Source of the DNA: Diphasiastrum complanatum
Taxonomy: Eukaryota > Streptophyta > Lycopodiopsida > Lycopodiales > Lycopodiaceae
Reading direction: 5' to 3'
Length of the DNA: 64,000 nucleotides
NCBI GenBank assembly: GCA_029204225.1
Contig: CM055104.1
Span: 55,160,538 to 55,224,537, forward strand
This document shows, piece by piece, positions 32,902-45,134 of the stretch. Numbering within the stretch: position 1 is the stretch's first letter; each line of letters starts with the position of its first letter. The translations under genes and the position numbers were made by a program. Below the pieces are notes generated by a model. It saw nothing but the letters and a program-made list of their open reading frames with translations. It had not been told where the DNA came from and made no database searches.

Positions 32902-34707
32902 TTGGAAATGGCAAACATCAATGAGGCAATTTTGGGCGATGCAAGCAAATTTGATGGGGCTTCTAACTACAACATCTGGAAATTGAAAGTGAAGAGCATT
33001 TTGATGGAGAAAGAGTTATGGGAGATCGTGGCAGGTATTGAAGTCCGGCCAAATACCACTCCAGGTGACATGAGGACCTTTGATAAAAAGGCACAGAGAG
33101 CATTGTTCTTAATCAATCTTTCAGTGAAAGACCATGTAATCACTCATATAAGTGATGCCACGACGGCTAGGGGAGCTTGGGAAGCTCTTAGAATGCAATT
33201 TCAAACTTGCAATCCAGCTCGGGCCATGTTCTTGAAGTCGAGATTGCACGCAGTAAGGATAGAAGAAAGTGAATCAGTGGGATCTTTCTTCACCAGGATA
33301 AAGGAGCTGAGAAATCGACTTGTGACAATTGAAGAACCAATTAGGGACGTTGAATTGGTACATACCACAATGAGCAGTGTCTCGGGGGTACAGATGTTTG
33401 TGAGCGGCATTGCTTCGAGGGAGAGATTGCCTACTTTTGAAGACTTCCACGGAATCATGTTGCAGGAAGAGCAGCATCGCGAAGTGGTGAAGTCAAGGCA
33501 AACCCCACATGAGGATCAAGCCTTGCTTGCTAAAGGCAAGCAAAAAGGATGGAAGAGGATTTCCAAGAAATCCAAGGATGATGACGACGAGGGAGAATCG
33601 TCATCAAAAGAGAAAAAGAAGAAGAAAGACAAATGTTACTATTGCCACAAACCGGGTCATTGGGCATGCGAGTGTTACAAGAAGAAAGCAGTCATAAAGG
33701 CAGGAAAAGTGACTCAACAAGGCAACATTGCCGAAGTCGATGGAGAAGATGACGAGACAAGTGTCTTCTCATCGGCATTGGCATCCCAGGTTGACGGTGC
33801 CAGATGGTTCATAGATTCAGGCGCCACAAGGCATATGATCAAGAAACATGATTGGTTTGAGAAATTCTCACCAATCCATGATGGGGATAAGGTCGCTCAA
33901 GCCAATGTGGAGGAATACCAAATACAAGGTGTGGGCAATGTACCTGTGCAGTTTCCTGATGGTAAAATCAAGAACATCTCTAATGTGCTTCATGTTCTTG
34001 GACTCAAAAAGAGTTTGCTTTCTGTTGGAGTAATGGCTAATCAACATCTTAAGGTTGAATTTGTCAAGGATGGATGCCTTATGAGGGATATGAACCACAA
34101 TCATAAAGTGGTGACGAAAGGTTATAGAGATTGTAACTGTGGCCTTTATAGATTGGATGCTGCAAAACCAGGAGAATATGATTTGGCTATCTCAACAGCA
34201 TCTCAATCTGAGTTGTGGCACAGAAGACTTGGTCATTTGAACTATGGGAGCTTGAGATTGATGGCGAAGCTGAAGATGGTAATAGGGTTACCAGCATTGC
34301 AGGACGTTCATCACACAATATGTGAAGGTTGTGTCATGGGAAAGCATCACAGGGAGACATTCAAGAAAGGTGGAGTTGCAAGAGCTAAGAAACCACTGGA
34401 ACTCATTCACAGCGACCTGTGCAGCCCAATGAAGACCATGTCGTTGGGGAAAGCCTATTATTTTATGATTTTCATAGATGATTACTCTAGGAGGACATGG
34501 ATTTATTTCTTGAAGAAGAAATCCGACGCTTTTGCTCGCTTCAAGGAGTTCAAGTCTTTGGTAGAGAACCAACTGGATGCACGCATCAAAGTGCTAAGAT
34601 CTGATAGAGGGGGCGGATACAAATTTGATGATTTTGAGGACTTTTGCAAAGAACACGACATCAAAAGACAATTCACACAATCACACACGCCGCATAGTAA
34701 TGGTGTA
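32902..34707 (+). CDS. Ty1/copia gag-protease-integrase N-terminus, truncated by a junction
   Basis: Open for about 600 codons from MEMANINEAILGDASKFDG. Gag core (UBN2 type) at residues 10-200 (SNYNIWKLKVKSILMEKELW, LRMQFQTCNPARAMFLKSRL). A Lys-rich stretch and the knuckle CYYCHKPGHWACEC (CX2CX4HX4C) follow at about 250. Aspartic protease at about 300 (WFIDSGATRHM). Pre-integrase HHCC region at about 435-490 (LWHRRLGHLN, CEGCVMGKHH). Integrase core with HSDLCSPM, IDDYSRRTWIYF and LRSDRGGGY supplies two Asp. It stops being copia at HTPHSNGV, directly before the catalytic Glu, and continues in frame into gypsy integrase DNA, adding about 44 aberrant residues up to the stop at 34839. It is the missing 5' half of the copia element read on the minus strand at 26450-28386. 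Translation is possible, but the product would lack RT. Confidence 0.85.
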
Positions 34708-35727
34708 ATAAGGCTGAAAGGATTAAAGTGCTTGGATTATTGCGCCCGTTACCTATACCAGAAGGGAGATGGGAGAGTATTTCCATGGACTTTATTACAT
34801 GTTTACCACATATGCAGCAGCAACATAATGTTATCCTAGTTGTGGTTGACAGACTCACGAAAATGGCTCATTTTATTCCAACTAGTAATAAGATTGATGC
34901 ACTTGGTACGACTGATTTGTTTATATAGCATGTATTCAAACTTCATGGATTACCTAGATCCATTGTGTCTGACAGGGATTTTTGTTTTACTGGCAATTTT
35001 TGAACTGCAGTATTTGAGAAGTTAGAGGTGCAGTTGGGAATGAGTAGATCATCCTAAAACAGATGGGCAGACTGAGAGAGTTAACCAAACCTTGGAAGAC
35101 ATGCTTAGGGCTTATGTGAGTGAAAGGCAAACGCAACGTTACCTACCATTGTTGGAGTTTGCCTATAATGATAAAAAGAATGCATCTACGAAGATGAGTC
35201 CTTTCGAGCTAAATTATGGTTTTAGACCAGCCAGTCCAGTTACTATAGGTATGCCTCATAAGGCACCTAGTGCTATGGAATTTCTAACTCACATGCAACA
35301 GATGTTGGAGTTAGCAAAGGAAAATGTAAAAGCGGCGATGGATCGGGCAAAGACATATGCTGATCCGGATCGTACGCCAAGAGAGTTCGAGGAAGGAGAT
35401 ATGGTATTTCTCAGGATTCCAAAGGACTCGAAAACCCTAAAGACAAGGAAGTGTTATAAGTTGTCACCTAGATATTGTGGACCTTGGAAAATTATTAAAA
35501 AGATTAATAGTGTTGCTTATGAATTGGATTTGCCTGTTGGTTGTAAGGTTCATCATGTTTTTCATGTTTCACGCTTAAAGAAGGTTTTACATGATGGTGA
35601 TAACTTGTTGGCTGATGGCCTTGTTTTGTTTCAGGAGCATGGGGAGGTGATGCATGGACCACCGAGAGTATTGGACCGGAGGCATAGACGGTTGTGGAAT
35701 CATTTGCTTCAGTACATTTTGAGGTAG
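34708..35727 (+). pseudogene. Ty3/gypsy integrase core and C-terminal domain
   Basis: Begins inside the end of the zinc-binding domain (NKAER), then reads [49 protein letters not shown] and TDGQTERVNQTLEDMLRAYV. That covers the D, D and E positions. Stops interrupt it near 34926 and 35004, and a further lesion lies near 35045. From 35092 one frame is open through the C-terminal domain (FEEGDMVFLRIP, KLSPRYCGPWKI, VHHVFHVSRLKKVL). It then reaches a chromodomain-like start (PRVLDRRHRRLWN) that is cut off by array DNA. Together with the LTR-PBS-gag at 28387-29928 it may be one gypsy element split by an inversion. Confidence 0.85.
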
Positions 35728-35940
35728 ATTTTGAGGTATTTTTTGAGGTATTTTCACGAAGCCTTCGCAAAGCGGCCCTCGAAATATGCAAAGCCTTCGC
35801 GAAATGGCCCTCGAAATCCCGCGAAGCCTTCTAGGAAGGTGACAGGGAATGTGTATGTGTACGTGTGTGTGTGTGTGTTTACTTTTATTTAGCAATGTGT
35901 GTGCCTGTGTGTCTGTGTGTGTATTCAATGTGTGGGTTTG
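35705..35940. repeat. array words and imperfect (GT)n tract
   Basis: tttgaggtattttttgaggt and cttcgcgaaatggccctcga (35712-35825) are the same words as in 30005-31300, in the same orientation. An interrupted (GT)n tract occupies about 35848-35930. Confidence 0.7.
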
Positions 35941-36012
35941 AAAAACATTCATCACAAACACCCAAATTGTTATAAAAATTTAGAGCAGCAACAATTTCAT
36001 ATTTTAATCTTT

Positions 36013-36474
36013 TTAAGAAATAGACATCAGGTCATCTGATAAATAAGAAATCAATACCTGGGCATACACCAAGTTTTCTAACATTGGCTCAAAGTCACTC
36101 AATCTAACAATACTAACATGTCTCCAAACATACGCCACATTCCTAAGTAACATATCTACATCTAATAGGAATCGATATTCTCTCGGTATAAAACATCTTC
36201 TCCTTTGTTGTTGGAATACGAACTCCGTGTAAGCTTCTATCAACCACAAAATGGAGCAGCGAGACACCTCATCACCGAAACAAAATAACTCCATCAGGTC
36301 TCGCACAAAGGTCCTGTGATTTATGTAGATCTTCGACATCTGCAACAACACCAAGAATGTCAGAAAAAAAATGTACATACAACAACACATAATCTGAACA
36401 ACATATGACAACTTTGCATTCGACAATTGCAAACTATGTTCGAGACTACAATTCTGGGAGAGAAGAGAACGCAT
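36013..36474 (-). other. unrecognised open frame, possible exon
   Basis: Open for 153 codons on the minus strand. The stretch from MSKIYINHRTFVRDLMELFC through EAYTEFVFQQQRRRCFIPRE and LLRNVAYVWRHVSIVRLSDF has balanced composition, unlike the repeat-made frames nearby. Just before MSKIYI there is a splice-acceptor-like gttgttgcag at about 36340-36349, so it could be an exon of a host gene or a gene fragment captured by a transposon. I recognise no domain. The upstream DNA is repetitive. No downstream exon was found. Confidence 0.2.
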
Positions 36475-36621
36475 TCTCTGTATTTATATTTCTCTCATTC
36501 TTCTTATTCTTCGAATTTATTTGAATTGTGAGATGAGCTCTGCTTAGAAAGAGAATGTTCGAGACTGCAATTTTGGGAGAGAAGAGAACGCATTCTCTAT
36601 ATTTATATTCCTCCCATTCTT

Positions 36622-36701
<80 letters not shown>

Positions 36702-36780
36702 AATGAAGAGAATAGTTTGCCAGTCGTGATCCACACCGAGTCCAAGAAAATGCCAGTTGTGATCCACACCGAACACAAAT
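36437..36780. repeat. direct repeats around a (GA)38 tract
   Basis: A roughly 70-bp block starting gttcgagactacaattctgg at 36437 recurs from 36556 with about six differences. The (GA)38 tract (36624-36699) follows the second copy. After it, gtgatccacaccga occurs twice within 50 bp (36727, 36757). Confidence 0.85.
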
Positions 36781-36993
36781 TTTGATAGCAGAGTCTGATG
36801 TTTGATGATGTCTGATCACCTGCCATCATCCCATTGAATTGAACTAAGCAATGGTTGAAATTTTCCAGTTAAACATAGCATATGAAAGCCCTCAAAGTAG
36901 CATAAGACATCATTTGCTACGTGTGTGTGATAGAGCGATGAAGAAAGCTACTGCCACCAATTGCTTCATTCCCAGAAAAAGAACCTGCTTATG

Positions 36994-37400
<407 letters not shown>

Positions 37401-37458
37401 TATCCCCATACTGGGTTCATTAACAAACCAGATTGACCCATTAGTTATTAATGATAGT

Positions 37459-38755
37459 TCATGGTGAGCCTATTTGTAGTGTTGGAACTTCTATGGCTAG
37501 AGGTACTGCAGATTTTACCTTGGTTTGTGTAGCTTTCCCTACATGTGCTTCCTGTATCCAATGGCAGGTTCTTTGATATTGTCGTCCTTCTTCCTTGGCA
37601 TTATGATATGGTCCTACTACCAAAGGTTGATCTTTAGCCATTGATACTGATGGTGGTGGTGATGGTGCCACCTCTTTCCGCTTCTGTGGTCTTGTAACTA
37701 CTAGCACATGAACATGTGGAGTTAGGAACTCCACAACAACCTTTCTGGAGTGGATGTGGATTGCAATGTAATCAAATTTAATGGTGCACTGGCTCCAGGT
37801 CGTAGTGGGCAATTTTTATAACAATGCATCTAACCACATTCTCGGCAGAAGGGTGTATACATGCCCTTGTGGAGACATTCGACGATTCTATGCCCTTCTT
37901 CGCATCCATAGCAGCTATATATTCTTCCACCTTGGTGTTGAGGTTGGGCAACATACATAGCAAAGTACTCATTGATGGCCGGATCAACGTATGGCTCAGG
38001 CCCACCGTACCACTGCTGTTTCTCATATTGGGGTGGAATGACGTGCTCCGCTGCTGTCAGGTTCACTTGAGCCACTTGATTGTTAGCTGGCCCTGGTGGT
38101 GTTGGTAATGCCATGCGCTGCTCGTTCAATAGTGCTCCAAACCGTGGTGCCACATTAGGGTCTCCTTGGTGATAAGGATAAGAGGTCTCATATTGTGCCC
38201 TCTTTTGCTGGATGATTCTAGAGTTAAATGGGAAAAACACCATTTTGTGTGAAGATGCATTACACAAGAGGCAATATTGATGTGTCAGCTTGAGATTTTG
38301 CTTCAACACTGGTCACTCATATGGTTATGGATACAAACTAGATACCATACATTCTTTCTTGAATACTGTAGTTGATTCTAATCTGGCATTGTAAATGAAG
38401 TTGCTACAGTACTTTGTAAAGCCTTCACTTTTTGATCAACTAGATTGTGAGTTGTTCCATTTGGTATTTGTGAAGTTTAGTAATATGTTCCATCAACAAG
38501 TCGTTTGAGATATTGGAAGCATTGGAGGTCGATGCAACTGAAGGGGTGGGATGATGGATCGTTGGATAATGGTGACTTGAATCATCATCCGATCCTTCAT
38601 CTTCCTCTCTGATAGCATCTTCCATAGCCTCCTACAATGTAGCATATTGATCTTGACGTTTAAGCTCTCTTCTGATGCTCTGCGGTAACCCAGCTAGGAA
38701 CTAAATGATCACCGCATGATCGGGGGTCAGGGTCGCGTTGCACTTGGATCGTAAA
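37459..38755 (-). pseudogene. Ty3/gypsy gag fragment with paired zinc knuckles
   Basis: From the right: LAGLPQSIRRELKRQDQYAT, a stop, then EAMEDAIREEDEGSDDD and DLLMEHITKLHKYQMEQLTI (38755-38440). A gap and frame changes follow, then YPYHQGDPNVAPRFGALLNE, QYEKQQWYGGPEPYVDPAIN and the knuckle region CYGCEEGHRIVECLHKG, YTPFCRECG near 37850. After another frame change it has VVTRPQKRKE, as in the fragment at 11433-11880. The order gag core, Pro-rich linker, knuckles, VTR(A/P)Q linker is that of a plant gypsy gag. Several frameshifts; no protease or RT is attached. Confidence 0.65.
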
Positions 38756-38759
38756 TGTT

Positions 38760-39780
38760 AGTCAATACCCTAACCACTCCACCCCCATGCCATGGTGAAT
38801 GAATGCAAGAGAAGAGGGGCTCTTGGCTTCAAGAATCAAAAAATCCAATAGGTATATGGACGAGTTTTCACTAGTATATATTCTCTCCCATGAGGAGAGA
38901 ATATTCCTCTTAGGATCCCCATGCAACTTGGAATAGGAATTGACCTCCTTTCATGCATTATAGTAGTCAAACACCATGCAGATGCTCCTATGTCCAATTA
39001 TAGGTCTAGGACATTCTTCCCCCCTTGTTTTGTCCTTAGAATGAGCAGCTAGAAAAATCCACATTTGTATGCTTTTAACTCTTTCCCATGAATTGTTATC
39101 CTCAATCTGACCAACCAACCTAATCAAGCACCCAGAGATAGAACAATTCCTTATCTGTTTATCTCTGATTCTGAGTACTCTTTCAGATTCCAAAGGTACA
39201 TTGAACAATAAGTTTTCCAAATGGGTAAGATCCTCAACACAATCAACTGTCATCATTACATAAACAAAATTTACATGATGATACAATGGATGAGCAGTTG
39301 ACCAATCATGAAGATCAAGTTCAAAAGCTAACAAATCAATCTTTTAACTTTCACTTTTACCTTGAGAATCAATCCTTAGTCTGACTTCAATATCAAATAA
39401 GTACTTAGAGATAGAATAACTCTCAAATTATCTATCTCTGCACTGACGTACTATATCTGCCTTTAGAAGTACACTAAGAGATAAATTCTCCTATTGGGTC
39501 TGATTCTCTCCAATTTTGTAAGATCACCTTCATGTAACTTCAATTTACATGAATCTATGGGTGAAATGCCACTTTACATTGGAAATCAATGTTCACAAGT
39601 TAAAGATCCAAACGATTATAATCCAAGACTATCCACAATTTCTTGCAGGCCTGTCACAAATGCTTCTTGGTACCAATACACTTAGAATTTTTTCAGAAAC
39701 TAAGGTACAAAAATTCATCCTACCAAAATCTCTTAGGAGATCCATCAAGCTAAAAATGGCTTTAACTCAGTTTTGAGTAC
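38760..39780 (-). pseudogene. degenerate chromovirus 3' ends (chromodomain region), two pieces
   Basis: 38951-39334 reads, on the minus strand, EDLTHLENLLFNVPLESERV, then LRIRDKQIRNCSISGCLI and EDNNSWERVKSI. That is the chromodomain region seen at 9540-9720 ([30 protein letters not shown]). 39340-39780 is a second, more decayed copy of the same region, recognisable on the DNA level (ttagaagtacactaagag, aaatctcttaggagatc). 38760-38950 is probably the matching 3' untranslated or LTR DNA. Confidence 0.55.
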
Positions 39781-40474
39781 TCCAGATACTCCCTTGAGTT
39801 TAATGCTCTATTCCTAGCAATACAGACAAGGAAATAGCAACCATTGAATCTTGATAGACTTAATTGCTCCTAATTAACCGAAGATTTTAGGCTAAAAACA
39901 GTACACAAGCATTTCTTGACTCCAAACTGTAAGGTAAGCAAATTCCTCATAAGTAAGTAATTATTTAATGAAAATGTCTGTGAGATTTTTATAAACTCAA
40001 ATATGCACTAGATCCTTGACTTGTCACTTGATCAAGAATTACTCATCTCTTAAGAATCATCACCTTCCCTTATAATCTTCTAATGTCCATTAAGTATCAA
40101 TTTATGATTCTTCAATCATAACATTTAATATCTTATGATTTGTCAATCATAATTTATAGGATTCCAAAACCATAATCATTAAAAGATACTAGAGTATATG
40201 TACAACATACCACTCAGGAAATATAAGAAACATTCTAAAATCTTTTTCAGAAGGAAAATTACTGGATTCCATGAATATTCTTCCAACTCGATTCTTAACT
40301 AGATTATGAGTTCCAAATTCTACAATCAACCAAATAATTAAAGACCATTTTGACCTTCGTCTTTAACATTATAACCTTTATACAATCACATAGAACAACA
40401 TCTAGAGATTGATAAAAATGCAACAAAATAATCCCATTTGATCTTAGAAATGATGGAGAAAGCACCTACTTACT
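39781..40474. other. AT-rich non-coding DNA
   Basis: No coding domain. Short repeated words (tatgattcttcaatcat and tatgatttgtcaatcata near 40100-40150) form a small inverted cluster. It may include the rest of the 3' LTR of the copia element to the right, but no border is clear. Confidence 0.3.
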
Positions 40475-40728
40475 CAATCCACCCTATTTAGGGTCAATGC
40501 CTCAGATCCAAAAACAATGAGAAAAATGCTATTTTTAGTTCCTACTTTTTCTCTACCCTATCTATGCACTCTTTGGACATATTCCAAAGGTACCATTTCA
40601 AAGCTAGGTTAATGATTTGACTTAGAATAAGGTATTCTATGCTTTTGGCACATGTGACATCCCACAACATGGCCTCAAAGTCATTTACAAGTGGTAATTG
40701 TGCAAACTAGCTTGTGTAAATTTAACAC
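40475..40728 (-). repeat. copia 3' LTR fragment (minus-strand element)
   Basis: In element orientation, a purine tract gtgaggaggag is followed by TGTTAAATTTACAC, the same layout as the complete copia element at 52318-58474 (gtgaggaggag, then TGTTAAAAATTCAC). Near its other end it shares ggcattgaccctaaataggg with the 5' LTR remnant at about 46190-46233. The far border is lost. Confidence 0.65.
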
Positions 40729-40740
40729 TCCTCCTCACAA

Positions 40741-43700
40741 CTAGTTTGAAGATAACATAGACTTGCTTATCAACCCTAGGATTGATCTTAACTTCACAAA
40801 TGCAGCTCTTTGAAGTGGTTTAGTGAGGATATCAGCAATACATTCACTACTTGACACATGCTCCAAAGATATCTCCTTTGATTGCACCTTCTCTCTCACA
40901 AAATGATGGAAGATCTCAATATGTTTTGACCTTGCATGGAAAATTGGATTGGTTGCAAGGTGTTGGGCTGAAATGTTGTCATTGTAGAGAGTTGGAACAA
41001 CATCTAAACTCATGACTTTTAGCTCCACAAGTAGCCTCTTGGTCCATAATAGCTCTTTTGTTGTAGTGGGGAGAGCTTTATACTCGGCTTCGGTTGAAGA
41101 AAGTGAGATGGTTTCTTGTTTCTTTGACAACCAAGAAACTACTCCTCCACCAGTGAATGTTGCATAGGCACTTGTGGACTTCCTATCCCTTTTGTCACCT
41201 GCAAAATCCGAGTCACTAAAGGCATGCAAATCAATGACATCTCCTCTATAGAGAATTCCACGATCTAGAGTACCGAGATGTACTCTCAAAATCCTTTTAG
41301 CATTTTTCCAATGTATCACTAATGGATCTTGCATATATTGACTTAGCCTACACACACTAGAACATAATTCAGGCCTAGTTATGGTGATCCACATTAAGGA
41401 GCCTATAAGCTGCTTATAAAGAGTGATGTCCATAAAGGATGCTTCATCACTTTTATTGAGCACTTTTACATCTTGTTCCATTGGTGTTTCTACATGCTTG
41501 CAATCTTGCATCTTGAATATATTGAGCAAACTTTGAGCATACTTAGTTTGACTAATGAAGATGAAATCTGAACCTCTAAGTACTTCTATGCCCAATATAA
41601 AGTGAAACTGACCAAGATCTACCATCTTAAATTCTAGTGATAGATTTTTCTTGGTTTTCTCAATACCATCAATGTTATCACTACTAAGGATGATATGATC
41701 TACATAAATCAATAAAAGTACAATGTCATTTACATCGTACATTATGTACAAAGTTGGATCATATTCACTTTGAGTGAATCCAATAGAAACTAAAAAATCA
41801 TGAAGTCTTGAATTCCAAGATCTTGATGCTTGCTTCAAACCATATAAGCTCCTTTGAAGATGACATACTTTACCTTCCATCCCGAGCTTGATGAAGCCTT
41901 GGAAATGTTCCATGAAGATGTATTCTTCCAAATAACCATTTAAGAATGCATAAGAAACATCCATTTGAAAGAGAATCTAACCAAAATGTGAAGCAAGTGC
42001 AAGAAGTAACCTTATTGTGACCATCTTGGCCATGGGTGCAAAAGTTTCTTCAAAATCTATGCCCTTTGCTTGAGCATATCCTTTGGAAACTAACCTTGCC
42101 TTGTGTTTGCTTACACTTCCATCCATATTGAGTTTTAGCTTAAAAACCCATTTATATCCAATCACATTCTTAAGAGGTCTATCAACAAGGATCCATGTGC
42201 CATTCTCCATCAAAGTATTATATTCATCTATCATAGCTTGAAACCATTCCTTTGAACTCAATGCATCTTCTACACATGAAGGTTCTTCAAAACTTGAAAT
42301 GAGTGCAAAGGATGAAGATGGATTACCCTCGGCTTGCTTCCCCTTGTCTTGGTATGTGAGCCTCAATGGCTCCATTCTTACCCTTGATGATCTTCTTGGA
42401 GTGATTGGTTCACTTGGCTCTAGCTCCTCCTCAAGATCTATGACATCTTGATTCTCGGCCACCTCCCTCTTGATAGGTGATTTGATTGAGCCATCAACAA
42501 GTTTATGCATATTATCCTCATCAAAAATGATATCTCTAGAGACTACAAACTTGTTGGAAGATGGAATGTATACCTTATATCCCTTGCTTGCTTTTCCATA
42601 CCCGAGCATAATACCTTTGATTGATGATGGATCTTCCTTGGTCCTTTTCTCCAAAGGTGTATGCACATAGCAAATGCATCCAAACACCTTTAAGTCCTTG
42701 AGATTTGGCTTCCTCTCATACAAGGCTTCAAAGGGTGTTTTGCCTTCAATAGAGCTACATGGAACTCTATTCATCAAATGGTTAGCACAAGTGAGAGCTC
42801 CTCCCCAAAAAGCTTTTGGTAAACATGCATCAATCCTTAAGGCTTTAGAACATTCACACAATGTCCTATTCCTCTCGGCTACCCCATTTTGTTGAGGGGT
42901 GTAGGGACAAGATAATTCTTTTTTAATCCCTTCTTGATCACAACAATTTTTAAAAGCATTGGAGATATATTCTCCACCATTATCACTTCTAAAAGTTTTG
43001 ATCTTGTGATCAAGATTCTTCTCAACAAATGCTTTGAACTTAAGAAAGATTTCAAGTACTTGTGCTTTAGATGAAAGTATGAATACCCAACAAAACCTTG
43101 AGTAATCATTTATGAATGTAACAAACATGGTGGCACCTCCATTGGACATTGTACTTGCAAAGTGTACATCCGAGTGGATCAACTCAAGTTGATGAGTTGT
43201 CTTTGTGCTTGAACTTGAGAAGGGCTTCTTATGTGCTTTTGAGAGAGCACATGCTTCACATACTTTCTCCTCTTTTGCCAAGGATCTTGGAAGTTCTAAG
43301 GCAAGATCCTCCTTGCACATGACCTCCATGGACTTTGAGTTGATGTGACCAAGTCTTTTGTGCCAAAGACTATGGTTGGATAGTTTAGTCTCCTTGGCTA
43401 GCATCACAATATTAGCATCCACATAGCCATCTCATTTGAATAATCTTCCAAATCTTATGCCTCTAACAATGATCTTGCCATCCTTCTTGATGTTACATGC
43501 ATTTGTGGTGAACTCTACAATCAAACTATTGTCAAGCAATTGTTCTACACTAAGCAAGTTCTTAGTGATACTAGGAATGTGAAGTACTTCATCAATCTTG
43601 ATCTTGCTTGAAGATCCCAAGATAAAAGTATGGATCCTATGCCTTCTACCTTACAAGCATAATCATTTGCTGAGAAAATTGACTTGATAGGTCCATCATA

Positions 43701-44690
43701 GGTAGATAAGTTTGAGAAATACTCCCTTTTACTTGCCATGTGGGAGCTAGCCCCACTATCTATCCACCAAGGGTCTTCACCTCTTATGCTTGAAGATGAG
43801 AAACTTGACATCATGAGTGAATCTTCATGAGAGCTCTCCTCTTCTTCTTGTCCTAGGTTTTCTTGACTTTGAGATTGCTTCTTCTTGAAGCACTCCAAGG
43901 CATAGTGCCCCATCTTGCCACAAAAGTAGCATTTGATCTTAAACTTATCCTTCTTTGGCTTGCTCGAGCTTGGACTTGAAGATCCTTCTTGATCTTCACC
44001 TTTGACTTGATTCTTCTTGAATGCAGAACCCTTGCCTTTGGATTTGCTCTTGCTCTTGGTGAAAAGAGCCTTGTCATCTCGATCATTGAGGGAGAGCTTC
44101 TCCATCCTTGACTTGATGTGAGTTCTCCTACTCTCCTCGACCATGAGGACTCCTTGGAGATCTTCAAGTGAGGGCAACTTGCCCATAATTGCATAGCCTT
44201 GCACTAGGTTAGAAAAATCCACACTCAAACCATTCAAGATTAGTTGAACAAGTTCACTTTCTTTAATGGAATCTCCTATGTAAGCAAGATCCTTGTTTAA
44301 GTCCTTAACTCTCAACACATATGAATGTCCACTCTCTCCTTTAGCTTGAAAACATTGAAAGATTTGATTCTTCAAGGATAGCAACCTTGAAGTATTCTTG
44401 GATTCATATATCTTTTGAAGAGTTTCCCATGCTTCTTGAGCCAAGGTGCAAGCACCTACCTCCTTAAAAAGCTCATTAGCTACATTCATTTTTATACAAC
44501 AGAGAGCAACCTTGCACCTCCTTTTGTATTTTGCAGCTTCTTGAGGGTGAATGGGCTCATCCTCTTCACCACTCACTATATCCATTAGATCTTGTAAAAT
44601 AAGGATTGATTCCATTCTTAGCTTCCAAATTGAATAGTTAGAAGCATTCAATCTATCATGTGAATGAAGGGTACCCAGAAAATGGGATTA
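40741..44690 (-). pseudogene. Ty1/copia gag-pol, nearly full length, broken by a few lesions
   Basis: Same family as the element at 53811-57778. From the right: gag (DRLNASNYSIWKLRMESI; its first codons are lost at the border), knuckle CYFCGKMGHYALEC near 43900 and protease WWIDSGASSHM near 43750. A frameshift at about 43615 and a stop at 43432 follow. Pre-integrase and integrase come next (LWHKRLGHINSKSMEVMCKE, CEACALSKAHKKPF, HSDVH, FRSDNGGEY, NGVAERNRTLCEC with the catalytic Glu present). RT starts KWVFKLKLNMDGSVSKHKAR, is interrupted by a stop at about 41974, and resumes with QMDVSYAFLNGYLEE. Its catalytic box reads IYVDHIILS, so the second Asp of YVDD is replaced by His. RNase H is intact in outline ([19 protein letters not shown]). 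Only a few lesions are present, so it is moderately old. Confidence 0.9.
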
Positions 44691-45134
44691 ACCTACAGAG
44701 CTGAAAATGAAAGAAAAGGATTCGAGCTACACCACTATAGTGATGCAAGCTAGGCGAGGTGCAAAGATGACAGCAAGTCCATAATTGGAGGATGTACCAT
44801 AGCGTGCGGAGCTGCAATTACGAGGTAGTGTGGCTGCAGATGATGTTGGAAGCAATCAGGATACTACAAGAAGGGCCATGCACGATGATGATGGACTCTC
44901 AGAGTGCCATTTATATGTCCCAAGATCATGTCTTCCATTCAAAGACAAAACACATACCTCTGAAGTACCATCACATTTGAGATTTAATTTCGAAAGGAGA
45001 GCTCCAGGTCCAGTACATAAAATCAAAAGACATAATTGCAAATTTGCTCACAAAGCCGCTCGACAAGCCACTCTTTGCTAAGCAAAGAAAGACAACTAGA
45101 TTAAACGTGCAAAGCTGCAAGGTTCAAGAGGGAG
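44691..45134 (+). pseudogene. Ty1/copia RNase H C-terminus (opposite-strand insertion)
   Basis: Plus-strand reading YEVVWLQMMLEAI, MMMDSQSAIYMSQDHVFHSK, TKHIPLKYHHI, then in another frame the usual YI-KSKDIIANLLTKPLDKPL. This is the end of a copia RNase H. It lies head-to-head with the gag start of the minus-strand copia element and is followed by its own purine tract (caagagggagtg) and LTR. One frameshift lies near 44980. Confidence 0.8.
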
